A DNA stretch of 64,000 nt from Bacteroidota bacterium. Its GTDB lineage: Bacteria; Bacteroidota; Bacteroidia; Bacteroidales; VadinHA17. This document shows positions 1-10,600 of the stretch, one piece after another. Location: NCBI GenBank assembly GCA_029552825.1, contig JAKPDL010000014.1:48888-112887 (forward strand). Direction: 5' to 3'. The notes beneath the pieces were generated by a model that saw only the letters and a program-made list of their open reading frames with translations, was not told where the DNA came from and searched no databases. The translations under genes and the position numbers were made by a program. Within the stretch, counting starts at the first letter, position 1. Each line of letters opens with the position of its first letter.

Positions 1-1
1 A

Positions 2-553
2 GAGGAGATATGGCACCTGATTTCTGAAAGAAAAGAAGGCGAAAGTATTATGGTTAGCAGGATGCCGGTCCATAAAAAACATCACGACCGATTCATTCAC
101 AGGTTTGAAGTGGCTAAGGAAATAATAAGTGCCATCAGGGCAATACGAAAGGAGAAAAACATTCCTCAGGCTGATAAGCTTGACCTGTATATAAAAACTG
201 ACAACAGCTACGATGGCTACTATCTTCCGGTTATAAGAAAAATGTGCAACCTGAATGAAATAAAATATACTGAAGAGAAAGTACAGGAAGCCATATCATT
301 TTTGGTGAGGACAATTGAATATTATATTCCTGTCAGGACGAAAGTTGATACTGCAGAGGAACTCAAAAGAACAAGGGAAGAGCTTGAATATACGAAAGGT
401 TTTCTTGCCATTGTGATGAAGAAGCTTGATAATGAGAAGTTTATCAGGGGTGCACCGTCGGATGTGGTTGAACGTGAGAGAAAGAAACAGGCAGACGCCC
501 TTGTAAAGATTAAAGCACTGGAAGAAAAGATAAAGGAACTGGAAAACAGATAA
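2..553 (+). CDS. valS: Valine--tRNA ligase, C-terminal part (5' end cut by window)
   Basis: The reading frame is open from base 2, so the gene enters from the left and only about the last 183 codons are present. It starts inside the anticodon-binding region (EEIWHLI, then IISAIRAIRKEKNIPQ, typical of class I valyl/isoleucyl synthetases). It ends in a charged helical arm (about window residues 115-183, rich in E, K and R, ending KIKALEEKIKELENR) that matches the C-terminal coiled-coil tRNA arm of ValS. The enzyme charges tRNA-Val in the cytoplasm. The catalytic HIGH and KMSKS motifs lie outside the window, so the choice of ValS over IleS rests on this C-terminal arm. Confidence 0.9.
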   Translation, partial: EEIWHLISERKEGESIMVSRMPVHKKHHDRFIHRFEVAKEIISAIRAIRKEKNIPQADKLDLYIKTDNSYDGYYLPVIRKMCNLNEIKYTEEKVQEAISFLVRTIEYYIPVRTKVDTAEELKRTREELEYTKGFLAIVMKKLDNEKFIRGAPSDVVERERKKQADALVKIKALEEKIKELENR

Positions 554-556
554 TTG

Positions 557-1867
557 TCAGGGGGCAATTTTAAGCAGAATGTAGTTATCGTTTACTTTTA
601 CAATCTTCCAGTTGTTATTCATTATTATATGCCACCCATCGCCGTAATAGTGATTTTTTGTCTCTTTCATATTTTTTGCAGGTAGTCTGATATATTTAAG
701 GTTATAGGAAACAAGGCAACCCCCTTTATCGACAGTGAGTTTTCCCCAGTTGTCTGCAACCCTTATTGAATTATATATAGTTCCCAGGGTATCGAGCGAT
801 CTGATATCTTCCGGTTCAAAATCAAAATAGGGGCTTTCAAGCTCAATTGTAACAACTGGTTTTTCAGTGAACCTCGATAGTTGCCTGCGGATCCTCTCCC
901 TTATTTCATTCATCCTCTGTTCTTCTTCTTTATAGATGTTGTCCACATCATATACCAGTGCAAGGCTTCCTGCGACATCCCGGTAAATAGCAGGTGTCTG
1001 AAGATTGAAATACTCTATTGCAATTTTTCCAAGATCGGCTGTATCTGAAATCAGAAGTGGTTTAATGTCGAAACCACCGGTGTAGAGAAGATAGCTGTAA
1101 GTGCTACCTATGATTGAACCATATGCTCTCGAAAATGACGGAAATCTGTATACTATTTCTAAATTTTCCAGAAATCTTTGTTTTGCCTCTTCCGGCGAGT
1201 TTGCACAGAGCAATATTGAAGTAAGCATTGAGAGTCCTTCGTAAATTTCAAACCTGTTTTCTTCTTTAATTGAGGAAGGGAATAATTCTCTTCTAGCCCC
1301 CCTGAAGATAATAGCATCTCTAAGGTAATTGACAAAACTATTGCTGTCAGCTTCGAGGGTTTTTTTCAGAGCCCTGAATTCCAGTTTCAGCCAGATACGT
1401 GCGAACCTGTCGTCCATTGAGCGGAAGGCTGAACGTTCAAGAATTACTCCATGATTTTTCTGCAGGCAATGAAAAAGAGCATTTATAGCTGACGTTTTAA
1501 TCCGGTATGGATCTTCTCGGGGTGGAAGTGGAACCATGGCATAAGTAATTCCGCCTATTTCCACTGCAGAATTCTCTATTAATCTTTCTCTGGGGAAAAT
1601 TCCCTGGTAGACTCCGTCTTTTAATTTCAGCTGGCCTTGGTTATCAGGTTTGTTTGCAAACAATCTTCTTGTTGGACGGTCGACAAATACTACCGGACCT
1701 GCAAGATTTTCGCCCCATAACCTTCCTCTGTCTGCTTCGCATATCGAATCTAATGCCCTGAAGTATGTCAGAGCCTTTTCGGCATTGAAATATATATCTG
1801 GATTGTTATCAGGTTTGGAACAACTTGCTGCCAGGATAATAATCTGAATAAAAAACCATTTTTTCAT
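557..1867 (-). CDS. Hypothetical lipoprotein, 436 aa
   Basis: The N-terminus is a short lipoprotein signal (MKKWFFIQIIILAASC) with a lipobox LAASC, so Cys16 is the likely lipidated residue and the protein should sit in the envelope. The remaining 420 residues are mixed alpha/beta with no motif I recognise. A stretch near residues 215-225 (YEGLSML) is preceded by a His-rich helix (ALFHCLQKNH), an arrangement loosely like secreted zinc peptidases, but there is no HExxH, so I assign no activity. It converges on valS with 3 bp between the stop codons and is separated from nadC by about 95 bp. The function is unknown. Confidence 0.75.
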   Translation of the reverse strand: MKKWFFIQIIILAASCSKPDNNPDIYFNAEKALTYFRALDSICEADRGRLWGENLAGPVVFVDRPTRRLFANKPDNQGQLKLKDGVYQGIFPRERLIENSAVEIGGITYAMVPLPPREDPYRIKTSAINALFHCLQKNHGVILERSAFRSMDDRFARIWLKLEFRALKKTLEADSNSFVNYLRDAIIFRGARRELFPSSIKEENRFEIYEGLSMLTSILLCANSPEEAKQRFLENLEIVYRFPSFSRAYGSIIGSTYSYLLYTGGFDIKPLLISDTADLGKIAIEYFNLQTPAIYRDVAGSLALVYDVDNIYKEEEQRMNEIRERIRRQLSRFTEKPVVTIELESPYFDFEPEDIRSLDTLGTIYNSIRVADNWGKLTVDKGGCLVSYNLKYIRLPAKNMKETKNHYYGDGWHIIMNNNWKIVKVNDNYILLKIAP

Positions 1868-1962
1868 GCCTGATTTTTAGATAGCCAAAAGTAATTAAAT
1901 TTTGTTAAAGTGTTAATAATTCCTAAATGGGCTTTAGAAAAACCATTATTTAATTTAAAGGT

Positions 1963-2820
1963 CTATTGTTGACTTGTTAAAGCTTTGAGGCTCATATCGA
2001 TGCTTTTGAGGTGATGTGTCAGGGCTCCCACTGAAACGTAATCAACTCCGCATTCAGCATAACTGCGGACATTATCAAGGTTTATTCCACCCGATGACTC
2101 TGTTTCATATCTTCCAGCAACAAGCTCAACAGCTTTTCTTGTTTCTTCAACGCTGAAATTATCCAGCATTATACGGTCAACACCCCCGGTTGCGAGAATT
2201 TTCTTTACCTCATCTAAATTTCTTGCCTCAATTTCAATTTTTATGTTTTTCCCTGTCCGTTTTATGAAATCTTTTGTTCTGGCTATAGCATTTTCTATTC
2301 CTCCTGCATAATCAATATGGTTGTCTTTAAGCATTATCATGTCGTAAAGACCCATTCTGTGGTTTTCTCCACCGCCAATCCTTACTGCTTCCTTTTCAAG
2401 AAACCTCATTCCAGGTGTTGTTTTGCGGGTGTCAGTCACTTTTGTTTTGAGACCTTCAAGCCGTTTGACATAAGCCCTCGTTACAGTGGCAATTCCGCTC
2501 ATCCTCTGGAGAATATTCAGCACAAGTCTTTCGGATTTTAGAATTGAATGGATATTTCCGGAAACAATAAATCCTATCGTGCCTTTCTGAACTTCGTCGC
2601 CGTCGTTAATAAAGAGATCCAGACTTAGTGATTCGTCAACTATCGAATATATTCTGCGCACAACAGCCAGTCCTGCTATCACACAGTTTTCTTTCACAAT
2701 GAGTCTTGCACGGCCTCTTTCTTCAGGAGGAATGCACGCAGATGATGATACATCTCCCTCTCCAATATCTTCATCAAGGCAGCGTAAAATAAAATCTTTT
2801 AAAATGTCATTTTGATTCAT
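1963..2820 (-). CDS. nadC: Nicotinate-nucleotide pyrophosphorylase (quinolinate phosphoribosyltransferase)
   Basis: NadC converts quinolinate and PRPP to nicotinate mononucleotide in de novo NAD synthesis. The family pattern is clear: an N-terminal domain with DEDIGEGDVSS and VIAGL, then the barrel domain with TRKTTPGMR, the substrate-binding GGGENHRMGL block, MLKDNH, EIEARNL, MLDNFS and a C-terminal SVGALTHH. The length, about 285 aa, is normal. A TTG at 2829 is in frame, but the ATG at 2820 (MNQNDILKDF) is the better start. It overlaps the end of the upstream DUF4783 gene by 14 bp, suggesting translational coupling. Confidence 0.95.
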   Translation of the reverse strand: MNQNDILKDFILRCLDEDIGEGDVSSSACIPPEERGRARLIVKENCVIAGLAVVRRIYSIVDESLSLDLFINDGDEVQKGTIGFIVSGNIHSILKSERLVLNILQRMSGIATVTRAYVKRLEGLKTKVTDTRKTTPGMRFLEKEAVRIGGGENHRMGLYDMIMLKDNHIDYAGGIENAIARTKDFIKRTGKNIKIEIEARNLDEVKKILATGGVDRIMLDNFSVEETRKAVELVAGRYETESSGGINLDNVRSYAECGVDYVSVGALTHHLKSIDMSLKALTSQQ

Positions 2821-3211
2821 CAGGATCAATGCGTATCTGATGTATAAGAAAATCAGAGCCTACCTTCTTGAGAAGAAAATAAACCCTGAAATTGTTTTTT
2901 TCTGTCCTCAGATTACCTATTGCATACTGTGCATCACTTGTACCACCCTGGTGTTTAACAATAAATTCCCTTGGACGGTAAGTTGAGAAAAAATCTTTCA
3001 ATATGGTTTCTGCAACATTTTTTTTGTAGAAATCTTCCTTGCCCTGTAGCATTATCTGGCATGTAGAATTCAAATATCTTGACATGTCGGCTGCATTGCC
3101 CGTTCTGAAAGCTGTGATTATTTCCGGGGGTATCCTCGTCTGCTCCTGTGCCATAGAAATGGCCAGAGTCAGAACCAGAAAAAATGATGAAAAAAATAAC
3201 TTTTTATACAT
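2807..3211 (-). CDS. DUF4783-type secreted protein
   Basis: A small protein of about 134 aa. An in-frame TTG 54 bp further upstream (3265) would place a charged stretch before the signal peptide. Starting at the ATG at 3211 gives a normal signal sequence (MYKKLFFSSFFLVLTLAISMAQ), so I prefer that. The mature part has the pattern of the Bacteroidota family DUF4783: a conserved helix before a Cys-containing strand, then ETILKDFF, the motif FIVKHQGG, and a C-terminal strand ending QIRIDPDE. The fold resembles small NTF2/DUF4878-like domains. Its function is unknown; it overlaps nadC and is divergent from rlmH. Confidence 0.8.
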   Translation of the reverse strand: MYKKLFFSSFFLVLTLAISMAQEQTRIPPEIITAFRTGNAADMSRYLNSTCQIMLQGKEDFYKKNVAETILKDFFSTYRPREFIVKHQGGTSDAQYAIGNLRTEKNNFRVYFLLKKVGSDFLIHQIRIDPDESK

Positions 3212-3367
3212 CTCGTTGATATTGTAATTTTTACCTTTCACTTCAGAATATGCAAATTTAAACAAATTCTTTTATCAAAACCTTTTAAATGAATACTGAT
3301 TACCGGTTCTGTGCACCGGTATTATTGTTATTTTTGTTTTGCATAGCAAAAATTGTGCTGAATTCTG

Positions 3368-3841
3368 ATGAAGATTGTATTATTGCAAACAGGCAAAACA
3401 GCTGATAAATATATTTCCGAAGGTGTAGCGGATTATTTGGCGCGTATCACCAGGATGACAGGTTTTGAAATTATTACTGTTCCCGACCTGAAGTATACCG
3501 GAAAAATGCCGCCCGCAGAGCAGACACTGAGGGAAGGCAGGGCAATACTCAATTGTATCCGGAACGATGATTATGTAGTATTGCTCGATAGAAAAGGCAA
3601 AGCTCTTGATACGATTGAATTTGCAAACGAACTTCAGAAGTTATTACTTATGCCTAAAAAAAGAGTGCTTTTTCTGATTGGTGGAGCATGGGGTGTTTCG
3701 GAGGAGGTGTATAAAAGAGCAAATTTTATTCTGTCGTTGTCTAAAATGACTTTTTCCCACCAGATGGTACGGTTATTGTTTATGGAACAACTATATAGAG
3801 CGTTGACTATAATTAAAGGAATTCCATATCATCATGAATGA
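3368..3841 (+). CDS. rlmH: 23S rRNA (pseudouridine1915-N3)-methyltransferase RlmH
   Basis: RlmH is a SPOUT-class methyltransferase that uses SAM to methylate pseudouridine 1915 in helix 69 of 23S rRNA. The protein is 157 aa, the normal family size. Diagnostic parts are the N-terminal strand (MKIVLLQTGKT), the YVVLLDRKGK segment, the knot glycines in FLIGGAWGVSEEV, and the C-terminal ending in LYRALTIIKGIPYHHE, which is essentially the family signature. The ATG at 3368 fits the normal N-terminus. It lies 24 bp before the histidine kinase gene. Confidence 0.96.
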   Translation: MKIVLLQTGKTADKYISEGVADYLARITRMTGFEIITVPDLKYTGKMPPAEQTLREGRAILNCIRNDDYVVLLDRKGKALDTIEFANELQKLLLMPKKRVLFLIGGAWGVSEEVYKRANFILSLSKMTFSHQMVRLLFMEQLYRALTIIKGIPYHHE

Positions 3842-3865
3842 TGCTGCTATTAATTACACTGAATT

Positions 3866-6800
3866 ATGAAATTTAAGATGAAGATCACCGGCTTTCTGGT
3901 TGCAGCAATAGTTTCAACTGCCTTTGCCTTTCTGGCAGAGTCGGTTTACAAAAGCGACCTGGAATACCGGATCAGGACAAAACGTTTCAATAAAATCCTT
4001 GTTGCCAAAGAGACAATTGCAGAGGAGTGCCTTGGTAACCTGAAGAATATTCTTGAAAAAGGAGAGGAATTCGGTTCAATTTCGAACAGCGGCATCAATA
4101 AGATAATAAAAGAGGAAGGAATTACCATACTTGAATATCTTGACGGGAAACTTGTCCACTGGACCGACAATAGCTTTGAGGTACCTGTTGTATATGATGA
4201 TTCCCTTTTCTCAAAGAGATTTGTCTTCATCCACAACGGGTGGTTTATTCCGAAAAAAATTAATGCAGGACGTGAGATAATAATTACCCTTCTGAGAATA
4301 AGAAGTGAATATGGTTTTGAGAATGACCTCGTCCGTAACGGTTTTGTGACGGCTTTCAGGGTGCCTGAAGGAACAGGCTTATCTTTTGATGAAGACAGCA
4401 AATACCCTGTATATAACAAAGAGGGAATTAAACTCTTTAACCTTGTATGGCCTGACAAAAAGGGAATAACACTGTTTGCCGTTTTCCCGGTCAGCATGTG
4501 GCTGATTTCATTTTTACTTATAATTCTGATTGTACTCAAAACTGCAGAAATAATTGCTTTAAAAGGAAGGGGCCTCTTCGCTTTCCTGTTTTCGATTGTA
4601 TTTTTTACTGTTCTATATTTAATTATATTGTTTTTTATCAGGTATTCTGTATTTGAGAAAACAAGGCTATTTTCGGGATATCTCTTCTCATACGGTAAAT
4701 TTATTCCTTCCCTGGGACATCTGATGGTTTTGAGTATATTACTTTCAGTATCCGCCAACATATTCTACAGATTCATTCAGCTGAAGTTTTCTGAGATTAA
4801 AAGTAAAACGGGATTTATTGCCGCCCTCTCTATTTCCTTTATTATCGGAGTATTAATTCTTTCAGCCTGTCATATTATTTTGACTGAGCTTATATTTGAT
4901 TCCAACATAGTTTTTGAACCTTACAGGGTACTGGAGCTAACGCCTGATACGCTCGCGGGTTATATCACAGTTTTGATACTGATGGTAACCCCGGTCCTTT
5001 TTATGATGAAAGTTATTCACGAAGCAGTAGATTTTGCATCAAATAAGGTTCTTTTCGTTCTGTTTGCTGTTGCATTGATTTTTATGGGAGTAATAGCTGC
5101 AGTGTTGAAAACTGACATATCAATGCTCGTTGTTTTTTATATAGCACTGGTTTCAGCAATATGTTACTTTCTGAAGAAGAAAACAATAACTTTTAACCTT
5201 ACAGTATTTGTATCGGTATTTTTTGCCCTTTATGCTCTTTATTACGTAATAAAGCTCTCAGAGAAGAAATCCATGGAGCAGAGGAAGGTGCTGGCTGTTG
5301 CTTATTCAACCGAGCACGACCCTGTAGCAGAACATTTGCTAATTGACTTGTGGCCATCACTTTCATCCGATACAATTCTAAAGAAGATGGTATGCAGGGA
5401 GTTTGCTACTCAAAATGAAATAGATACTATAACATATTATTTGCATAATAATTATTTCGGAGGTTACTGGGGTAATTTTTTCCTTTCAGTGGTATCTTGC
5501 CGTCACGATTCTCCTCTGTGGATATCTTCAGAAGAGAAGATGATTGACAAGTGTTTTGATTTTTTCAGGGAACGGATTGAAAAATACGGACATCAAATTA
5601 CAGGAACAGAATTTTATTTTCTGGAAGGGCAGGGAGGAAGATCGTACTATCTTGGAAATATATTCTATGACCTTGCTGATGGAGGCAGAAAAGGACTATT
5701 TATCGAACTTTATAACGATATAGGTTCCTTCCAGGAAGGATATTCTGAACTGCTTCTTGATAAAAAATATCAGGGCTATTACCGTCTTAAGTATTATTCA
5801 TTTGCAAAGTATATAAACGGAAACAGGGTCTTAAGAACCGGTGATTTTCCTTATGATAAAACTGATGATGCTTATATAGACAGGGAGCAGGATTTCAGGG
5901 TATTCAACAGGGAAGGCTACAAGCATCTTCTTTACCGGAGTGGAAATGTAACTGTAATGATCAGCAGTAAAAGAATCTCTTTTACAGATGTACTGATATC
6001 ATTTGCCTACATTTTTGCCTTTACCCTACTGTGTCTTAATTTTGTTCTGTTTCTGGTAAGAAGGCCTTCACTGAAAAGTCTTATTTATTTGAATTTCAGG
6101 CAGAAGCTTCAGGTTTCATTTATTTCGGTTTTGCTTTTGTCGTTTGTTTGTGTGGGTGTTATTGTTGCAGTATTCAGTGTGAATCAATATAAAAACAGGC
6201 ATCTTGAAACCATTAAAGAGAAGGTAAATTCTATTTATACGGAGCTCGATGACCGACTTGCTGAAGAGCCTGATCTGGCAGCCGACTGGAGGGATGCAGC
6301 AAATCCTTCGCTGAATGAATTTCTTATAAAACTATCCAATGTGTTCAATACAGATATAAATCTTTACGACAGAAATGGTTATCTGATGGCTACATCGCGG
6401 CCAGAAGTGTTTTACCGCAACCTGACAAGCTGGCGGCTCAATATGGATGCATTTATAAATCTTGAAAATCTTACAAAAAGTGAGTATATCCAGCGTGAGA
6501 AAATAGTATCACTTGAATATTTATCGGCATATGTCCCATTCTATAATGAGCAGGGCAATCTGCTTGCATATCTTAACCTTCCATATTTCAGGATGGAGAG
6601 TGTGCTGGCACGTCAGATATCAAATGTGATTGTGGCGGTGGTGAATTTCACACTTCTTATTATAATAATCACAATGGTTATAGCTGTTTTGATAAGTCGG
6701 CGACTTACAGCTCCGCTGAGGATGTTGAGTGAAGGACTTGCCTCGGTGCAACTTGGGAAAAAGAGCGAACATCTTGTATATAGGGGTCATGATGAAATCG

Positions 6801-7573
6801 GGGAGATGGTCAGCCAGTATAACCGGATGGTTGATGAGCTGCAGGAAAGTGCCCGAAAACTTGCCGACTCGGAAAGGGAATATGCATGGAGGGAAATGGC
6901 AAAACAGGTAGCACATGAAATCAAGAACCCTCTCACACCTATGAAACTGAATGTTCAGCAGCTTTACAAATCATGGAAAGATGGTACGCCCGGGTTTGAA
7001 AAGAAGCTGGAAAAATTTACAAAAAACCAGATTGAATACATTGAGACACTCTCATCTATAGCTTCTGCGTTCTCATCATTCGCAAAAATGCCTTCAGCAA
7101 ACCCGATGGATCTGGACCTGGTTGAACAGTTGAGAACCACACTCGAACTTTTTAAAGATACTGAAAACATATCGTTCAGGATTGACTGGCCGGTTGATAC
7201 AAAAATTTTTATTTATGCCGATAAAGAACACATAATCAGTATTTTTTCCAATCTGATAAAGAATGCCATTCAGTCGATTCCTCAGGGCAGGAGCGGATTA
7301 ATTAAAATCGGGTTGGAACTTAACGGAGACAGGGCTATTGTGTCGGTGGCTGACAATGGTACAGGAATACCAGAAGACTTAAAACCAAAACTTTTCACGC
7401 CCAATTTCACTACAAAGTCTTCGGGTATGGGGTTGGGTCTTTCAATTGTAAAACGGTATGTCGAAACCGCAGGTGGAAGAGTATGGTTTGAATCGGAAAA
7501 AGACAGTGGTTCGGTCTTTTTTGTGGAACTTCCGGTAAAATTCACCGTAGAAAAGTCTGGACAGGCTAAGTAA
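3866..7573 (+). CDS. Large multi-spanning NtrY-like sensor histidine kinase, 1235 aa
   Basis: The domain order is: one TM segment (about 7-25); an extracytoplasmic stretch to about 205; a cluster of TM helices between about 205 and 475; a second soluble sensor part; further TM segments near 710-775 and 918-943; a HAMP domain (about 945-995); HisKA with the phospho-acceptor His1017 in VAHEIKNPLTP; and an ATPase domain with DNGTGIP near 1163 and the GMGLGLS box near 1187. The HAMP/HEIKNPLTP combination is typical of NtrY-type kinases. Known kinases of this class phosphorylate an NtrC-type regulator, but none lies next to it, so its partner is unknown. About 700 residues of input region is unusually large. 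Confidence 0.88.
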   Translation: MKFKMKITGFLVAAIVSTAFAFLAESVYKSDLEYRIRTKRFNKILVAKETIAEECLGNLKNILEKGEEFGSISNSGINKIIKEEGITILEYLDGKLVHWTDNSFEVPVVYDDSLFSKRFVFIHNGWFIPKKINAGREIIITLLRIRSEYGFENDLVRNGFVTAFRVPEGTGLSFDEDSKYPVYNKEGIKLFNLVWPDKKGITLFAVFPVSMWLISFLLIILIVLKTAEIIALKGRGLFAFLFSIVFFTVLYLIILFFIRYSVFEKTRLFSGYLFSYGKFIPSLGHLMVLSILLSVSANIFYRFIQLKFSEIKSKTGFIAALSISFIIGVLILSACHIILTELIFDSNIVFEPYRVLELTPDTLAGYITVLILMVTPVLFMMKVIHEAVDFASNKVLFVLFAVALIFMGVIAAVLKTDISMLVVFYIALVSAICYFLKKKTITFNLTVFVSVFFALYALYYVIKLSEKKSMEQRKVLAVAYSTEHDPVAEHLLIDLWPSLSSDTILKKMVCREFATQNEIDTITYYLHNNYFGGYWGNFFLSVVSCRHDSPLWISSEEKMIDKCFDFFRERIEKYGHQITGTEFYFLEGQGGRSYYLGNIFYDLADGGRKGLFIELYNDIGSFQEGYSELLLDKKYQGYYRLKYYSFAKYINGNRVLRTGDFPYDKTDDAYIDREQDFRVFNREGYKHLLYRSGNVTVMISSKRISFTDVLISFAYIFAFTLLCLNFVLFLVRRPSLKSLIYLNFRQKLQVSFISVLLLSFVCVGVIVAVFSVNQYKNRHLETIKEKVNSIYTELDDRLAEEPDLAADWRDAANPSLNEFLIKLSNVFNTDINLYDRNGYLMATSRPEVFYRNLTSWRLNMDAFINLENLTKSEYIQREKIVSLEYLSAYVPFYNEQGNLLAYLNLPYFRMESVLARQISNVIVAVVNFTLLIIIITMVIAVLISRRLTAPLRMLSEGLASVQLGKKSEHLVYRGHDEIGEMVSQYNRMVDELQESARKLADSEREYAWREMAKQVAHEIKNPLTPMKLNVQQLYKSWKDGTPGFEKKLEKFTKNQIEYIETLSSIASAFSSFAKMPSANPMDLDLVEQLRTTLELFKDTENISFRIDWPVDTKIFIYADKEHIISIFSNLIKNAIQSIPQGRSGLIKIGLELNGDRAIVSVADNGTGIPEDLKPKLFTPNFTTKSSGMGLGLSIVKRYVETAGGRVWFESEKDSGSVFFVELPVKFTVEKSGQAK

Positions 7574-7634
7574 AAATACCCTTGATAAGTTGTAAAATTA
7601 TTTAGTTATATTAGCAGATTCAGACAGAGCTCCG

Positions 7635-10600
7635 ATGATATTTAAATTGTCAGGTAACATATTTTCATTCCTGGCGGGATTTCTAATGTTGATATTAAGT
7701 ATCAGCGCACCTGCACAAAAAAATCTTTCCGGTGTTTTAGGCATGCCTGCCGCCCATGTTGTTTCAATCGGAGTTGACCGTGTAACAGTTGATGATGTGA
7801 CCGGGTTCAATATCGCCGGCGGAGATACTGTTCTTGTTATACAGATGCAGGGTGTAATGATACTGGAAGACCCGGGCACTTATGGCCAGTTACAGGATAC
7901 CATTGGCAGACCTGGTTTGTGGGAGTTTCTTATTACACAGAGTGTTAATACCGGAACAAAGGAAATTATTTTCAGGAATGAGTTAAAAAACAATTATGGA
8001 ACAGAGGGAAATGTTCAGGTTGTAAGGGTACCGTTTTATAACAGTGTAGATGTTACTGGAACTCTTACAGTTAACGGGTGGGACCCTGTGAAAAAGACTG
8101 GAGGTGTACTTGCTCTGATTATCGGGCGCACCTTAAAACTTTCGGCCGATATTGATGTTACCGGAAAAGGTTTTACAGGTGGGAAGGACACTATAGGTGA
8201 TGGCATATGCAGGGCTACAGATGAGACTACGTACGGCAAACCGTTTTATCCGAGAACTTTTACCAATGCTGGTTTTAAGGGGGAAGGGATTGCCAATTAT
8301 ACAAAGGATGGAACGTTACTTGTACCTGATTATTTAAAAGGTTATGGCCCCAATTACACCGGGGGAGGTGGAGGTAACGGAAGATTTGCCGGTGGAGGTG
8401 GCGGTTCGCTTATGGGCGCTGGTGGTACAGGAGGTTTTGAAGATTTCTTTTGTTCACCAAATCCTGGAGAAGGGGGGACAGGGGGAATAAAAGCAGATCA
8501 CCCTTCAATATCAGGTGGTCTCTTTCTGGGAGGTGGTGGTGGAAGTTCAACAAGAGCTTCAACCGGTGGAACGGCCGGACCGGGAGGTAATGGAGGCGGT
8601 ATAGTTATTATTGTTGCAGATTCTATTATAGGAAATGGTGGTAACATTCGTGCTTCTGGAGCTCCCGGAGGCAATGCATCGGGCAGCGGAGGAGCAGGCG
8701 GCGGAGGAGCAGGCGGTTCAATAGCCCTGTCGGTTAAAAATTATGGTACATCGGCAATGTCGCTAAATGTTAGCGGAGGGAAAGGAGGCGACAGGCTTCC
8801 TGGTAATGGAGGAGAAGGCGGCGGAGGCGGAGGTGGCCTCATATGGGTTAGCACGGCTATGCCTGCAAACATATCAACAAACCTGAGCGGAGGTGAAGCA
8901 GGAATGAGTTCAACGCCATTGGCCAGTCCCGGGCAACAAGGCCAGGCGAAAACTGGCTTCAAGGCTGCACTTAATGGATTTCTGTTTAACTCAATAAGAT
9001 CATCCATTACAGGTAATCAGGTTGACTCAGTATGCTCAAACATGCTGCCTCCATTGATTACAGGTACAACACCTGTAGGAGGCGTGGAACCATATACCTA
9101 TACATGGGAGAAAAGCTACGACCAGAGTACCTGGATACAGGTTGCCAGCGGAACAGATGCTTCATACATTAATTATACCCCTACTGTAGTCGAAACAAGT
9201 ACTGTATGGTTCAGGAGAATAATAACAGATTCTTCTTCTCCACTGCCATTGATTGATGTGAGCAAACCTGTTCAAATTATCGTCCAGCCCTATATCAAGA
9301 ATAATATTATCGGCACCTCCGATACTATATGCTTTGCACAGGATCCTCCAACCTTTACCTCTAAGGCAACATTGCAGGACGGCAACGGTATATATTACTT
9401 CAGATGGGAAGCCAGTACCGATAGCAATAAATTTATATTGCCTGTAAATACATATAATGAAGAGAATTACACTCCGCCACCTGCTTTAAAGCAAACATCA
9501 TGGTACAGACGCACAGTAATCTCAGGAAGATGTATTGATTCTTCGGCTGTTGTGAAGATTACTGTTCTTGACACAATAAAAAACAATACAATACTTACTC
9601 CTGCTGAAGAGATTTGTTATGGGATGTTGTTTACTGATATAAGTGCAACTACCCCTCCTGTACTGGCCGGAGGTGACGGTATTTACCGCTATAAATGGGA
9701 AAGCAGTCCTGATGGCACATCGTGGTCGAATGCTGAAGGAACAGTTAACAATTCGGATTACAACCCTGTTGAATCGTCATCGTCGTTCCCGGGCACCCTT
9801 TATTTCAGGAGAGTTGTTTATTCAGGAAGTAATGATGTTTGTGTAAACCACAGTGCACCTGTTCAGCTGACTGCCTGGCCTGTAATTGGCAATAATACTA
9901 TTTCAGCCGATCAGACTATCTGTTCGGGAAGCATACCTGCAGCACTAACCGGAACACTCCCTGTAAACGGAAACGGAACATATTCATACCTGTGGCAAAA
10001 CAAAACAAAATCGTCGTCATGGGTCACAGCAGCAGGTCCCAATCCTTTTAACCAGCAAAACTATATGCCTCCTGCACTCACTGATTCAACATGGTATAGA
10101 AGAGTGGTTACTTCTTCAGCCTGCAGCGATACAAGCAATGTGATTGTGGTTAATGTTCATAAACCAATCTCAAACAATAATATCCAGCTTTTGTCAGGGC
10201 TGACAGATACTACCATATGCAGCGGAGGCAAGCTTAACCTGTTTATTGGAAGTACCCCTGCCGGCGGAACAGATTTACCCGGGGATTATTTGTACCAGTG
10301 GGAGACTTCTCCTGTGGCTGTTGGAGGATATGTACCCATTACAGGTGCAACTTCAAAAGATTTTCAAAGTGATGTCATCGTTAATCCAACATCTCTTCCG
10401 GTGGATCACTATTTCAGGAGGGTTGTTTCCTCAGGGACCTGCAGCGCACCGAGCAGCCAGATAATAAAAGTAACAGTTCTGCCATCAATAACCAATAATA
10501 TTATTACCCCAGACAAAACCGCTGTCTGTTATAATACTTCACCCGTTATCTCTGGGACTCCTCTTACCGGAGGAGCCGGCGGAACTCCCACATGGCTATG

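Noticed and set aside
3946..4761. 271-aa open frame on the minus strand within the large histidine kinase gene
   Set aside because: It lies fully antisense to a well-supported gene, has no signal peptide or family motif, and its composition reads as a shadow.
8337..8870. Repetitive ggaggtggaggt DNA, first considered as a tandem repeat or CRISPR-like array
   Set aside because: The bases encode Gly-rich protein sequence in a continuous frame, with no regular repeat/spacer spacing.
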